From Hirundichthys speculiger (lineage: Eukaryota; Chordata; Actinopteri; Beloniformes; Exocoetidae), in the NCBI GenBank assembly GCA_018398805.1, contig JAGFBZ010000911.1, forward strand, positions 1 through 64,000: a DNA stretch of 64,000 bases. Reading direction: 5' to 3'. The notes below the pieces were generated by a model. It saw nothing but the letters and a program-made list of their open reading frames with translations, was not told the DNA's origin and did not search any database. Below are positions 1 to 10,600 of the stretch, in pieces. Numbering within the stretch: the stretch's first letter is position 1; the number at the start of each line of letters is the position of its first letter. A program made the position numbers and the translations under genes.

Positions 1-139
1 GCACTAACCTGAATGTAAATGCAGACATAAAAAAAGAAAAAGACTACCTGTTCAGGTCACTGTCACCTCTCTCTCCTGTTTTATTTCTTTTGTCAGCTGA
101 CTCAGTCGTATATATTTTACTTTCACACTTTTATCTTTG

Positions 140-460
140 CTACGATCAGAATCAGAATCAACTTTATTGCCAGGTACGATTTTACACATACAAGGAATTT
201 GTTGTGGCATGATCGTGCATGCGATTAAGGGAAAAATACAAACAACGTAAACTAAAAATATTGCGATATAAATATAAGTAAATATACACAAGCAGTTTTT
301 AGCATCGAGGGCACAGCGACCAAGAGTGATGTGCCATGAAAATGTGCAAATGTGCAAATGAACCAGTAGTCCAGACTGAGCATTAATGTAACACATAGTG
401 TTCTGAGTTCTGTCAATGTGACAGCATTAACAGGACAATGGTATAAAAGTGGTTATAAGT
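140..460 (-). mobile_element. LINE 3' end, 5'-truncated (CR1/L2/Rex1-type)
   Basis: On the + strand the block opens with a repeated cagaat motif and cagaatcaactttattg. This is the reverse complement of the tail that ends the coding LINE at 6,993 (gacaataaaggcgattctg). It is therefore a 3'-UTR fragment of a related non-LTR element pointing left. No reverse transcriptase coding is left. The right boundary is a guess. Confidence 0.5.
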
Positions 461-1015
461 GTTTCACATCTGGTTGTGATGAATAAAAATGAGAGTTAGG
501 TTGTTTGAGGATGGTGTTTAGTTGTGTATAAAGTGTGATAAAACAGCAGCTTCCAGGTAGTCCAGGTGAGGATGACCTATCTCTACACACACTTCCTGTC
601 TCTACACACCAGGAGATTATGAGGCTGAAAAACATCCATCTAAAAATAAACATGAATGAAGTTTAAATCTGGACGAGACGGATGATCTGACGGGATTAAA
701 CAAGCTCATCTGTAATCAGTCAGAAACCTCGTTAACCTGATGGAGCTGCAGATCACATCTGGATCTATGATGCCTGGGAGACCCAGTCCACCGACTGACA
801 GCACCAGAATATACAAGATTATATAGTATAACACCTTTATAACACATACCAGCCAACAATAAATGTCCTGCAGTTAGTTTTTCTCCACACCATCAAGGTG
901 CACAGAGCAGTTTACATCGGCCTCTAATTCACACATTCATTCACCAGTGGGCGGCTGCTGCCATGCAAAGCCCTGCCAGACCCACTCGGGGCAAGTTAGG
1001 GTCCACATGCCCAAG
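461..1015. other. No gene seen; contains a dispersed-repeat-like stretch
   Basis: I see no coding exon here. About 880-1,015 (attcacacattcattcac, then a gggcggctgctgcc stretch and a final cccaaggagacttggaca) resembles a very common fish interspersed repeat, but I cannot name the family. Confidence 0.3.
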
Positions 1016-1965
1016 GAGACTTGGACAGATTAGTGTTAGTGGATGTAGCTGCTTAGCTTTAAACCGCTGACAGACTAGTGTTGGTGGATGTAGCAGCTTA
1101 GCTTTAAACCATTAACAGACTAGTGTTGGTAGATGTAGCTACTTAGCTTTAAACCACTGACAGACTAGTGTTGGTGGATGTAGCAGCTTAGCTTTAAACT
1201 GCTAACAGACTAGTGTTGGTGGATGTAGCAGCTTAGCTTTAAACCACTAACAGACTAGTGTTGGTAGATGTAGCTGCTTAGCTTTAAACAGCTAACAGAC
1301 TAGTTTTGGTGGATTTAGCTGCTTAGCTTTAAACCGCTAACAGACTAGTGTTGGTGGATTTAGCAGCTTAGCTTTAAAAAACTAGCGCTTAACTTTAGAC
1401 TAGTGTTGGTGGATTTAGCAGCTCTTAGCTTTAAATCGCTAACAGACTAGTGTGGTGGATGTAGCAGCTTAGCTTTAAACCGCTAACAGACTAGTGTTTG
1501 GTGGATTTAGCTGCTTAGCTTTAAACCGCTAACAGACTAGTGTTGGTGGATGTAGCAGCTTAGCTTTAAAACCGCTAAAAAACAGACTAGTGTTTGGTGG
1601 ATGTAGCAGCTTAGCTTTAAACCGCTAACAGACTAGTGTTGGTAGATGTAGCTGCTTAGCTTTAAATCGCTAACAGACTAGTGTTGGTGGATGTAGCTGC
1701 TTAGCTTTAAACCACTAACAGACTAGTGTTGGTGGATGTAGCAGCTTAGCTTTAAAACCATAACAGACTAGTGTTGGTGGATGTAGCTGCTTAGCTTTAA
1801 ACCGCTAACAGACTAGTGTTGGTGGATGTAGCGGCTTAGCTTTAAACCGCTAACAGACTAGTGTTGGTGGATGTAGCGGCTTAGCTTTAAACCGCTAACA
1901 GACTAGTGTTGGTGGATGTAGCGGCTTAGCTGTAAACCGCTAACAGAATAGTGCTGGTGGATGTA
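1016..1965. repeat. 45-bp minisatellite, about 21 units
   Basis: Head-to-tail units carry gactagtgttggtggatgta, then gcagcttagctttaaac, then cgctaaca. Units differ by substitutions and by small indels, for example around 1,375-1,400. Each unit holds an ACTAGT (SpeI) site. There is no coding content. Confidence 0.9.
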
Positions 1966-2055
1966 GCAGTTTCTACTTCATCTGCTACGTCCGTCAGCAG
2001 TCACATCATCCATTAACAGAAGTGAGCCTGCTCCCAGCCCGTACCATGACACTGC

Positions 2056-3193
2056 CTACTCCCTGCCTGAGACATAATGTGGTCTGCTGTTGATTCCGAG
2101 CTTCCTTTCCTTCTCCAGACCAATTTTAAAATCAGAATATCTTGGTTGCATTTGAGTCTGAGTCTCCAGCACATTCCAAAGATCCTTAATGGGGTTCAGG
2201 TCTGGACTCTGTGGAGGCAAATCCATGTGTGAAAATGATGTCTCATGCTCCCTGAACCAGTCTTTCACAATTTGAGCCCCATGAATCCTGGCATTGTCAT
2301 CTTGGAATATGTCCGTCCCATCAGGGAAGAACAGATCCATTGATGTAATAAGCTGGTCATTCAGTATATTCAGGTAGTCAGCTGACCTCATTCTTTGAGC
2401 TCATACTGTTGCTGAACCTGGACCTGACCAACTGCAGCAACCCCAGATCAGAACACTGCCCCCACAGGCTGGTACAGTAGGAACTAGGCATGATGGGAAC
2501 ATCACTTCATCTGCCTCTCTTCTTACCCTGATGCTCCCATCACTCTGGAACAGGGTCAATCTGGACTCATCAGACCACATGACCTTCTTCCATTGCTCCA
2601 GAGTCCAATCTTTATGCTCCCTAGCAAACTGAAGCCTTTTTTTCCAGTTAGCCTCACTGATTAGTGGTTTTTCTTCAGGCTACACAGCTGTTCAGTCCCA
2701 ATCCCTGGAGTTCCCTTAGCATTGTGGGTGTGGAAATGCTCTTACTTTCACTATTAAACAGCCCTGAGTTCTACTGTTGTTTTTCTTCCATCTGATCTCT
2801 CCAAACGTTTAATTGATCACCGATCACGATCATTGAGGATTTTTTTCCGGCCACATTTCCTCCTGGAAGACGATGGGTCTCCACTATCCTTCCAGTTTTT
2901 AATAATGCGTTGGACAGTTCTGAACCCAGTTTTGGTAGTTTCTGCAATCTCCTTAGATGTTTTCTCTGTTTGATGCCAATCATTTGACCCTTCTCTAACA
3001 GACTAACGTCTTCTCCATGACCATGGATGTGTGTTTGACATGGTTGTTTAAGAAATGAGAAGCAACTCATTGCACCAGTTGGGGTTCAATAACTAGTTTC
3101 CAGCTGAAAGATAATCACCTGTGCAGTAATTATCCAATATCCTGTTTGCTCAGTTAAATCCAGGTGAAGACTTTTTTTTTTGGCCAGGTAGTG
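2056..3193 (-). mobile_element. Degenerate Tc1/mariner-type transposon
   Basis: The best coding block (2,056-2,391, minus) reads FQDDNARIH and then [11 protein letters not shown], the second Asp and the third acidic-residue region of a Tc1-type DDE transposase. The normally catalytic Glu of the NPIE motif is Lys here, so this copy should be inactive even apart from its frameshifts. The first Asp context (WSDES) survives near 2,570. The N-terminal DNA-binding part is in another frame (2,771-3,070). The 5' terminal inverted repeat is intact on the minus strand (CACTACCTGGCC, ending 3,193) and is followed by a TA dinucleotide at 3,194-3,195, the expected target. No matching terminal repeat is seen near 2,050, so the 3' end appears lost. 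Confidence 0.8.
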
Positions 3194-4590
3194 TAGATGT
3201 TGACTTTGATCATTCCACCTTCTCCCAGAGGATTCTGGACTTCTGCCTGTATTTTTAACAATGGACCAGTCTGCTGCTGTGACCACATCTACAGTTTCTG
3301 CTGCTGTCTCTTCTTCATTCCCGTTGTTCTTCAGTCTAATGACGGCCTCCTTCACTCCATCCAGATCTAAGACACCAACAGCTGCTAAACTCGGAACCTG
3401 ACACCAACTCCAACCTTTGACCTGCTTCATATGTCCAGACGTAACGAGTGAAAGAGTCACATCTGGACAGAAGAACAACTTCTTAAAATACTCCAGAGCT
3501 CCTGAAAATGCAGCTTCTTTGTTTAAATTTCTGTGATTTCAAAGTGTCAGATCTATGTCTGATCACATGTGAGCACAGCTCTGTCACTGTCCACATACTT
3601 CTGACCTGACCATTGTTTGTCATCCAGTTACATAATGATGAACAGGTCTGGACTGGAACATTCACCCCCAGGTCATTGAGGTCACTGAGAGTCCACAGCT
3701 TATCTGTGGATAGAAGACACTTTCAGACAGTTTTTGGAACGCTGACAGTAAACTGATAGACAGCTGACTCCTGAAAACAGCTGGAACATCTGTGTGCAAC
3801 CTCAGCCTCTGGAGTCAGCTGCCACAGAATAATATAATATATATAATATAATATAATATAATATAATATAATATAATATATATAATATAATATAATATAT
3901 AATAATATAATATAATATAATAATATAATATAATATAATATATAATATATATATAATATAATTACAGAGTGGTTTATTTCCACAAATGTATAATCACAGA
4001 GATACTCAGACTTTTTCATATAATTACCACTTATTTGACTTAATGTTGCAACTCTTTGCGGTAAAAATATCAGCTTTTGCATAACTGCAACTTTGTCCTA
4101 AAATGACTAAAAAAGATGAACCAATCATGTTCTGCTATTTTGTACAATGACAGTAAGAACATGGACATTGTGAAGGTGGTTCTGGTTCTGGAGGTCTGGG
4201 TCGTGTCTGGTCCACATCACACCAGATAGCAGTGCTTCAGCTACCTGGGCACAGGTAGACCCAAGATTCAACGAGTGGAGAAACCCACATGGATGGACCT
4301 CTGGATGCTAGTGTAGACGAGATAAAAGCATACAGTGGAGATGTTTAGTTGGACCTCAGAACCAAACACATGCAGATGTTAGACCAGGTGTTATCTGTTC
4401 AGGTTTAATGGAGTCAGGTGACCCCCCCACCCCCCCACCCCAGCCACCACAGTCTGAAGGTCCAGTCAGCAGTCAGTGGACCATCACCAGATATCGACCA
4501 GAGAGCTGCCGTTTACTCATCAACCTTCCCTCCAGTGTTCAGAGGTCACGTTCAGGCCTGAATAAATGAGCCAGTCCGTCTGTTTTCCCG
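3194..4590. other. No recognised gene
   Basis: This stretch holds the AT microsatellite listed separately and otherwise unique-looking sequence. A 130-residue minus-strand open frame ending near 3,086 overlaps the Tc1 terminus and resembles no family I know. A C-rich run occurs near 4,422-4,440. Confidence 0.3.
3828..3961. repeat. AT-rich microsatellite (ATAAT/ATATA)
   Basis: About 134 bases of ataat and atata units with no other base except rare interruptions. Confidence 0.95.
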
Positions 4591-4591
4591 C

Positions 4592-4985
4592 TTGCTGGTC
4601 CGGTTCTGCTCCAGCTGGTTTCTGGTGGTGCTTCTGGCCTGTGGTCTGGTGGGGGCTCAGGAGACAACAGAGAGCCAGCTGCAGCAGCTCACGGCCCGAG
4701 TGCAGAAACTGGAGAGGGAGCAGGATGAGCGAGGTCAGCGTTCTGGTCTGGACCGGTAATCTGAGCACAGCTGCAGGTCCGGTCTCTGTCAGAGCCGGTT
4801 CAGTACTCACTCACTGGTCCTCATTAGAGGTGGTGTTACCTGAGTCTTCCTTCTGGTCTCCTGCAGGTCGAGCTCAGGTGGCCTCTCAGCTTCACTCAGC
4901 AGTCCACCATCCTGGGACCCTTCAATGTCGACACAACGCTGCAGTTCAAGCATGTGATGACAAACGGCAAACGACCCAGAGACAG
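4592..4985 (+). pseudogene. C1q-like gene relic (exons 1 and 2 only)
   Basis: Exon 1 remnant: a hydrophobic leader reading FLVVLLACGLVGAQ (from about 4,619), then a glutamine- and leucine-rich coiled-coil-like stretch, ending in a phase-1 GT donor at 4,734. Exon 2 remnant: 4,867-4,985, starting RAQVA and later, in another frame, giving GPFNVDTTLQFKHVMTN, the start of a C1q domain; its donor GTACG follows GACAG. The exon layout and phases match the intact-looking C1q gene 2.9 kb downstream, so this looks like a tandem paralogue. No in-frame ATG precedes the leader, exon 2 needs at least two single-base shifts to read through, and no exon 3 is present before the next repeat. Calling it dead is well supported; the exact family member is not. 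Confidence 0.65.
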
Positions 4986-5376
4986 GTACGAGTCACCTGG
5001 CAGGTCCCGGAAGGCATGAGCACAGCTGGACTTCAGGTGGTGCTCAAGCTCCTCCTCCTTTGGCCTCTAAACGAGCCTTGAGCAGCTGCTTCAACACCTA
5101 AAGTAGGAGTCCGATATCTGAAGTCCACGTTTTACAGTCTTAGTGTTCCAACAGCAGCGTGCTAACGCTAACTGGACCAGAGACGGTCCAGGAACCTCTG
5201 GAGGAGCTATGATGACCCTCACCCTAACCCCCGACCCCCGACCCTCACCAAAACACACATGAACAATAAAAGCTGTAGTTTTACGACAAAAAGTGCAGAA
5301 TTGTCCAAATTATGTGAAATTCGTGATTTTCATGAATGTCAAGACCCAAGACCAGAACCCGGACAAGACCCTGGAC
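4986..5376. other. No gene seen
   Basis: Sequence between the C1q relic and the 28-bp array. It holds a short telomere-like tract (accctcaccctaaccccc, 5,215-5,233) and nothing else I can support. Confidence 0.3.
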
Positions 5377-5482
5377 AGCCTCTAGTGGTTGGTAGATGAA
5401 CTGCACCCTCTAGCAGTCGGTGGGGGAACTGCAGCCTCTAGCGGTCGGTGGAGGAACTGCAGCCTCTAGTGGTCGGTAGTGA
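5377..5482. repeat. 28-bp minisatellite, left part of a split array
   Basis: About four units of the window-wide 28-bp family, in the orientation GAGGAACTGCAGCCTCTAG followed by YGGTCGGTA. The array is interrupted by the LINE at 5,483 and resumes at 6,994. Confidence 0.85.
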
Positions 5483-6993
5483 TCTGTCAATCTGTCTCTG
5501 GCACAGGCCATCATTCCATCCTGCCTCAAAGCCTCCACCATCATCCCCGTCCCCAAAAAGTCAGCAGTGGACAGCCTCAACGACTACAGGCCTGTTGCAC
5601 TTACGCCTGTGGTCATGAAGTGCTTTGAGCGTCTGGTCTCGCAGCACATCAGGAACTATCTGCCTCCCACTCTGGACCCCCACCAGTTTGCCTACAGGGC
5701 AAATCGATCCACTGAGGATGCTATAACCATAGCACTCCACACTGCGCTGAGTCACCTGGAGCACCTGGGGAGCTACGTGAGGATGCTCTTCCTGGACTTC
5801 AGCTCAGCCTTCAATCACATCATCCATCATCCCGGAGATCCTGGTCCAGAAACTGTCCCACCTGGGCATCTCCACCTCCATCTGCCTGTGGATTAAAGAC
5901 TTCCTGACGGATCGTCCTCAGTCCGTCAAACTTGGCCCCCACCTCTCCTCCACCATCACTCTCAGCACCGGTTCCCCCCCCCCCCCAAGGTTGTGTATTG
6001 AGCCCCCTCCTGTTCACTCTTTACACTCACGACTGCTCTCCAACCCATCTCTCAAACACCATAATAAAGTTTGCGGATGACACCACCGTGGTCGGGCTCA
6101 TCTCAGGGGGAGATGAGTCTGACTACAGAGATGAGGTTAACAGACTGACAGTGTGGTGTTCAGCTAACAACCTGCCATTGAACACCACAAAAACAAAAGA
6201 AATAATACTGGACTTCAGGAAGAGCAGAGCAGACCCAGCCCCACTTTACATCCAGGGGGACTGTGTGGAAAGGGTCAGCTCGATCAGATTCCTGGGCGTG
6301 CAGCTCTCCGCGGACCTCTCTTGGACTGCCAACACCTCGGCGGCAGTGAAGAAAGCCCAGCAGCGACTCCACTTCCTGAGGGTGCTCAGGAGGAACAACC
6401 TGGAGGAGAAGCTGCTGGTGATGTTCTACAGGGCCACCATCGAGAGCATCCTGGTGTACTGCATCACAGCATGGTACGCAGGGTGCTCAGCAGCAGACAG
6501 ACAAGAGAGGGCTACAGAGAGTGATCAACATGGCTGCTCTCTGCCCAGCCTGGAGGACATTGCCAGCTCTCGCTACCTCAGCAGAGCTGCCAGCATCATC
6601 AGGGATGCATCCCACCCCGGCAACCACCTGTTTGACCTGCTACCCTCAGGCAGGCGGTACAGGTCACACAAAACCCGGACAAACAGACTCAGAGACAGTT
6701 TCTTTCCGCAAGCCATCACTGCAATGAACAATTACAAATGAAACAATACTAAACTGCACTACTACTGCACTATTTTATTATGGGACTTATGTGCAATAAC
6801 ATTCACTCATTCATTCAAGTGAATGTCTACTGAACAGTTTTTGAATGTACATATATTTACACAGCACCTGCCACTTTTTATATCTATATTTATATCTTAT
6901 TCCTACTTTATTTTATTCTATACAAATGCACCGCGGAGATGCACTCAAATTTTGTTGTATGCAATACAATGACAATAAAGGCGATTCTGATTC
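5483..6993 (+). mobile_element. 5'-truncated non-LTR retrotransposon (CR1/L2/Rex1-type) with reverse transcriptase
   Basis: Reverse transcriptase motifs are clear: [19 protein letters not shown] (from 5,576), [26 protein letters not shown], then FADDTTVVG, the catalytic YXDD-equivalent, near 6,073. The C-terminus is typical of fish LINEs (PSLEDIASSRYLSRAASI, LLPSGRRYRSHKTRTNRLRD) and stops at 6,741. A 3' UTR follows, ending caatgacaataaagg and gattctgattct. The coding frame is broken near 5,825-5,940 (next to a C homopolymer) and again near 6,510, so it is inactive. Endonuclease is absent: the copy is 5'-truncated, as is normal for target-primed insertion. It sits inside a 28-bp array. The flanks share tagtg, a possible short target duplication. 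Confidence 0.85.
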
Positions 6994-7195
6994 TAGTGGA
7001 ATTGCAGCCTCTAGTGGTCGGTAGAGGAACTGCAGCCTCTAGCGGTCGGTGGAGGAACTGCAGCCTCTAGTGGTCAGTAGTGGAACTGCAGCCTCTAGTG
7101 GTTGGTAGAGGAACTGCAGCCTCTAGCGGTCGGTAGTGGAACTGCAGCCTCTAGCGGTCGGTAGTGGAACTGCAGCCTCTAGTGGTTGATAAGGT
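6994..7195. repeat. 28-bp minisatellite, right part of the split array
   Basis: About seven units of the same orientation as 5,377-5,482, starting directly after the LINE tail. Confidence 0.9.
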
Positions 7196-7473
7196 TAGGG
7201 TCCTCGTGCCTTTTAATGACCTTTTTTGTGCAGGTCACACAGATTGTGGGCTGAATTTAACTGAAAAAACTGTTTTTCCAACCATGTTTCTCAAAGTCAG
7301 ATGACAGCGAGTTCACTTTGAGTAGATCATTAACAGATATTGATCGGGGGCGGGGGGGTCAGTGTTTGCTCTGCTGTCGTCCTGGAGAACTTATTTCCTT
7401 TAACAGACCACCTGTAGATTTGATCAGAACCATTTCAGAGCTCCTGTGCTGCTGTAGTTCTTCCTGAGTAAAG

Positions 7474-7646
7474 ATGACATCCAGCTTGTTCCTGCTTGTG
7501 CTGCTGCTTTGTGGTCTGGTCCGGTCTCAGCCCAGCAAAGACGAGTTTGTGGCTCCAACTCCAAACCCAGAAGAGGACCTCCGAGTCCTGGTGCAACAGC
7601 TGGCGGCAAAAGTCCAGGAGCTGCAGAGTGTTTTGTGAAAACCAAG
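7474..7646 (+). CDS. C1q-like gene exon 1 (with premature TGA at 7,636)
   Basis: Signal peptide plus stalk. The donor at 7,647 is AAG|GTGAGA. The exon is 173 nt; the phase-1 junction of exon 2 requires 172 nt, consistent with a single inserted base. Confidence 0.7.
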
Positions 7647-10600
7647 GTGAGACTGTTGGACCTGTCTGAGCCTCAGGTGAGGGAGGATGAAGACAGCTTT
7701 TTGTGGTGACTTCAAACCATCATTCTTCCTGCAGACAGGCCTCAAGTGGCTTTCTCAGCCTCCCTTGTTGACAGAAATGGAGTCTGGACCCATGAGGGGC
7801 CTCTCAGAGAAGATGTCCAACTGATCTTCAGGAAGGTCACCACTAATGTCGGGAACGCATATGATCCACTGACAGGTAGGACCTACCTGGGTTCAGTTCA
7901 ATTCAATTTTATTTGTATAGCGTCTGTTACAATGTCAATTGTCTCCAGGCGCTTTACAGAGACCCAGATCATGACCCCCGAGCAAATATCATTAACTAAA
8001 ATTATAATATTAAATCAGTGCTTCTCAATTATTTTCTGCTGCGCCCCCCCTAGGAAGAAGAAAACATTTCGCGCCCCCCCCCTCCTCCCCACCACGACTA
8101 TAAATAGTATAATTTGTATATAAAATTATTGTAAGTACACCCTCTGCATAACAGCATATCCTTATTAACATTAAACAAAAAAAGAAATATAGATCAACTT
8201 ATAACAAAGATTAACTTTATGAAAATAGTTTTTTTAGTCTGTAAAGATTTAAAGTGCATCAATCCCACCGTAGTCACAGTGAAGCCAAGCGCTACATCAG
8301 CATCGTCACATTTCCTCCTCGTCTTAACTTTATGGTGACTTTCATTTGTCTCATTATCTCCATCTCTCTCCGTCTTTGTTTTCATCCCTGTTAAATATTT
8401 TTCCCTGGTGTCTCGAGTGGTGTCACTTCATATCTCCTGCTCTGTGCTGCGTGCACACATGTCCGTGCAAAAAACCCGACACAATATAGCTAATACTCCC
8501 TGAACACACTGGGACCACTGCCACCTACTGGAGTATGTGTGCAATTACACTTTATTCCAGTACGGCAAAAAAATAAAATAAAATAAACATGTTCCCTGGG
8601 GTCACACACGCGCCCCCTGACATCGCACAGCGCCCCCCCCAAGGGGTCCCGCCCCACTATGTGAGAAGGACTGTATTAAATCCAATCAAGGATAATGGCA
8701 GGTAAAAAAAAAACTCCCACAAAGGGAGAAAAAAACCTTTAAGCCAAACAGTGGCAAGAAAAAACTCAACTTTAAGAGGAAGAAACCTGGACCAGGACCT
8801 AGATCATATGGAGGGACCTTCCTGATGAAGGCCAGCCAGGTAAAGAAAGAAAAGAGGGGAGACAGGACAGAGAGAGGATGGAGGACAGTTAGGATGGAGG
8901 ACAGAGAGAGGAGAGCACACAAATGACTAAATATAATGATCATGTAAACATAAGCAGATGAAGGTAGCAGCACTGAGATGAGATGGACAGAGGATGGAAC
9001 TGCAAGTCAGCATGAAACCCAGGAAACTCTGGCCTGCAAATACAGAGAAAAAAAGGGGGGCAAAACAGCACAACAAACCACAGGACAGTAAAGAATATGG
9101 AGCACAGCTACAGTAACAAGGTGCTTGTCATGTCTGCAGCTACTAAAAGAGGACCAAAGCTCAGGAGATCTCAAAGAAGCAAAGGTTTATTACCAAAAAA
9201 CATAAATGTCTAAAATGATCCAAAAAACACAAAAAATAGCAAAGATCAAAAACACAAAAAAAGTCAAAAATGCAAAACATAACTAATAATAATCCAAGAG
9301 ACGAGAGGGAAACATACAGGACTGCAAAACACATACTCATGACAATGGACCCACAGAGAACAGGGGAAAATGACAGGACTTAAATACACAGAGGAACAAA
9401 CGAGAGGCAGGTGCAGGGAATCAGTGGTAACGAGGGGAAGGAAGCAAAGCAGAAAACAATAGAGACAAGACAGACCTTCAAAGTAAAACAGGAAACCACT
9501 AAAGACAGGGAGAGACGCCAACTTGACAGACACACAGGGCTGCCATGGCTGACCGAGGCCATGACAGTGCTCTTAATTAATTATGGAATGAGCTGGAGGA
9601 GGAGGAGGAAGGGAGGAGGAAAGGGAAGGAAAGGAGAAAAGCAGTGGAGACAGCAGATCATGTTGGCGTCCCCCTGCAGTGTAGGCCTATAGCAGCATAG
9701 CTATGATGAAGCTGTGATTAAGATGAGCCTACTCTAGTCTGAGCTCCTACATCTATGGCTATAACTATTAGCCCCTAGGGGCCTTATATGCAAGAAGCAG
9801 AATTTTAAACTCAATTCTAAATTTCACGGTGAGCCAATGGAGGGAGGCTAACACGGGAAAAGATGTGATCTCACTTACTAATTCCTGTCAGCACCCTCGG
9901 TGCTGTGTTCTGGATCAATTGGAGGCTATTCAGCGAGCTTTTCAGACATCCTGCTCACAACGCATTACAATAATTCAGTCTAGAACTGACAAACGCGTGG
10001 ATTGATTTTTCAGCATCACCCTGGGAGAGGAAGCTCCTAATCTTGGAGATATTTCGAAGATGAAAAAAGGCTGTCTTGCAAACCTGATTAATATGCTGCT
10101 TAAATGACATATCCTGATCAAAAATGACTCCAAGGTTTTTCACAGCTGTGCTGGAAGCCAGCGTAAACCCAGTTAATCCATTCTTCAGGTGTTTGGGACC
10201 AAAGACAATAACCTCTGTTTTATCTGAGTTTAGAAGCAAAAAGTTAGAGGACATCCAGTACTTAATGTCAATAAGACACCCTTAAAGTTTGGCCAAAGGT
10301 TTTGATTTCTCTGGTTTCATAGATAAGTACAGCTGCGTATCATCAGCGTATCAATGACAGTTTATGCCATGGTTCTGGATAGTTTCTCCCAAGGGCAACA
10401 TGTATAAAGTGAAAAGATTGGTTCCAGAACTGAACCCTGTGGGACGCCATAGCAGACCCTAGTCCATGTAGAAGAAACTTTATTAACATGGACGAATTGG
10501 AACCTGTCAGATAGGTATGACTTAAACCAGCCTAATGCTGTCCCTTTTATTCCAACATTGTGCTCTAATCTATGCAGCAAAAGGCCATGATCAACAGTAT

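Noticed and set aside
3086..3478. 130-codon minus-strand frame next to the Tc1 element
   Set aside because: It crosses the transposon terminus and matches no family I recognise. I cannot support it as a gene.
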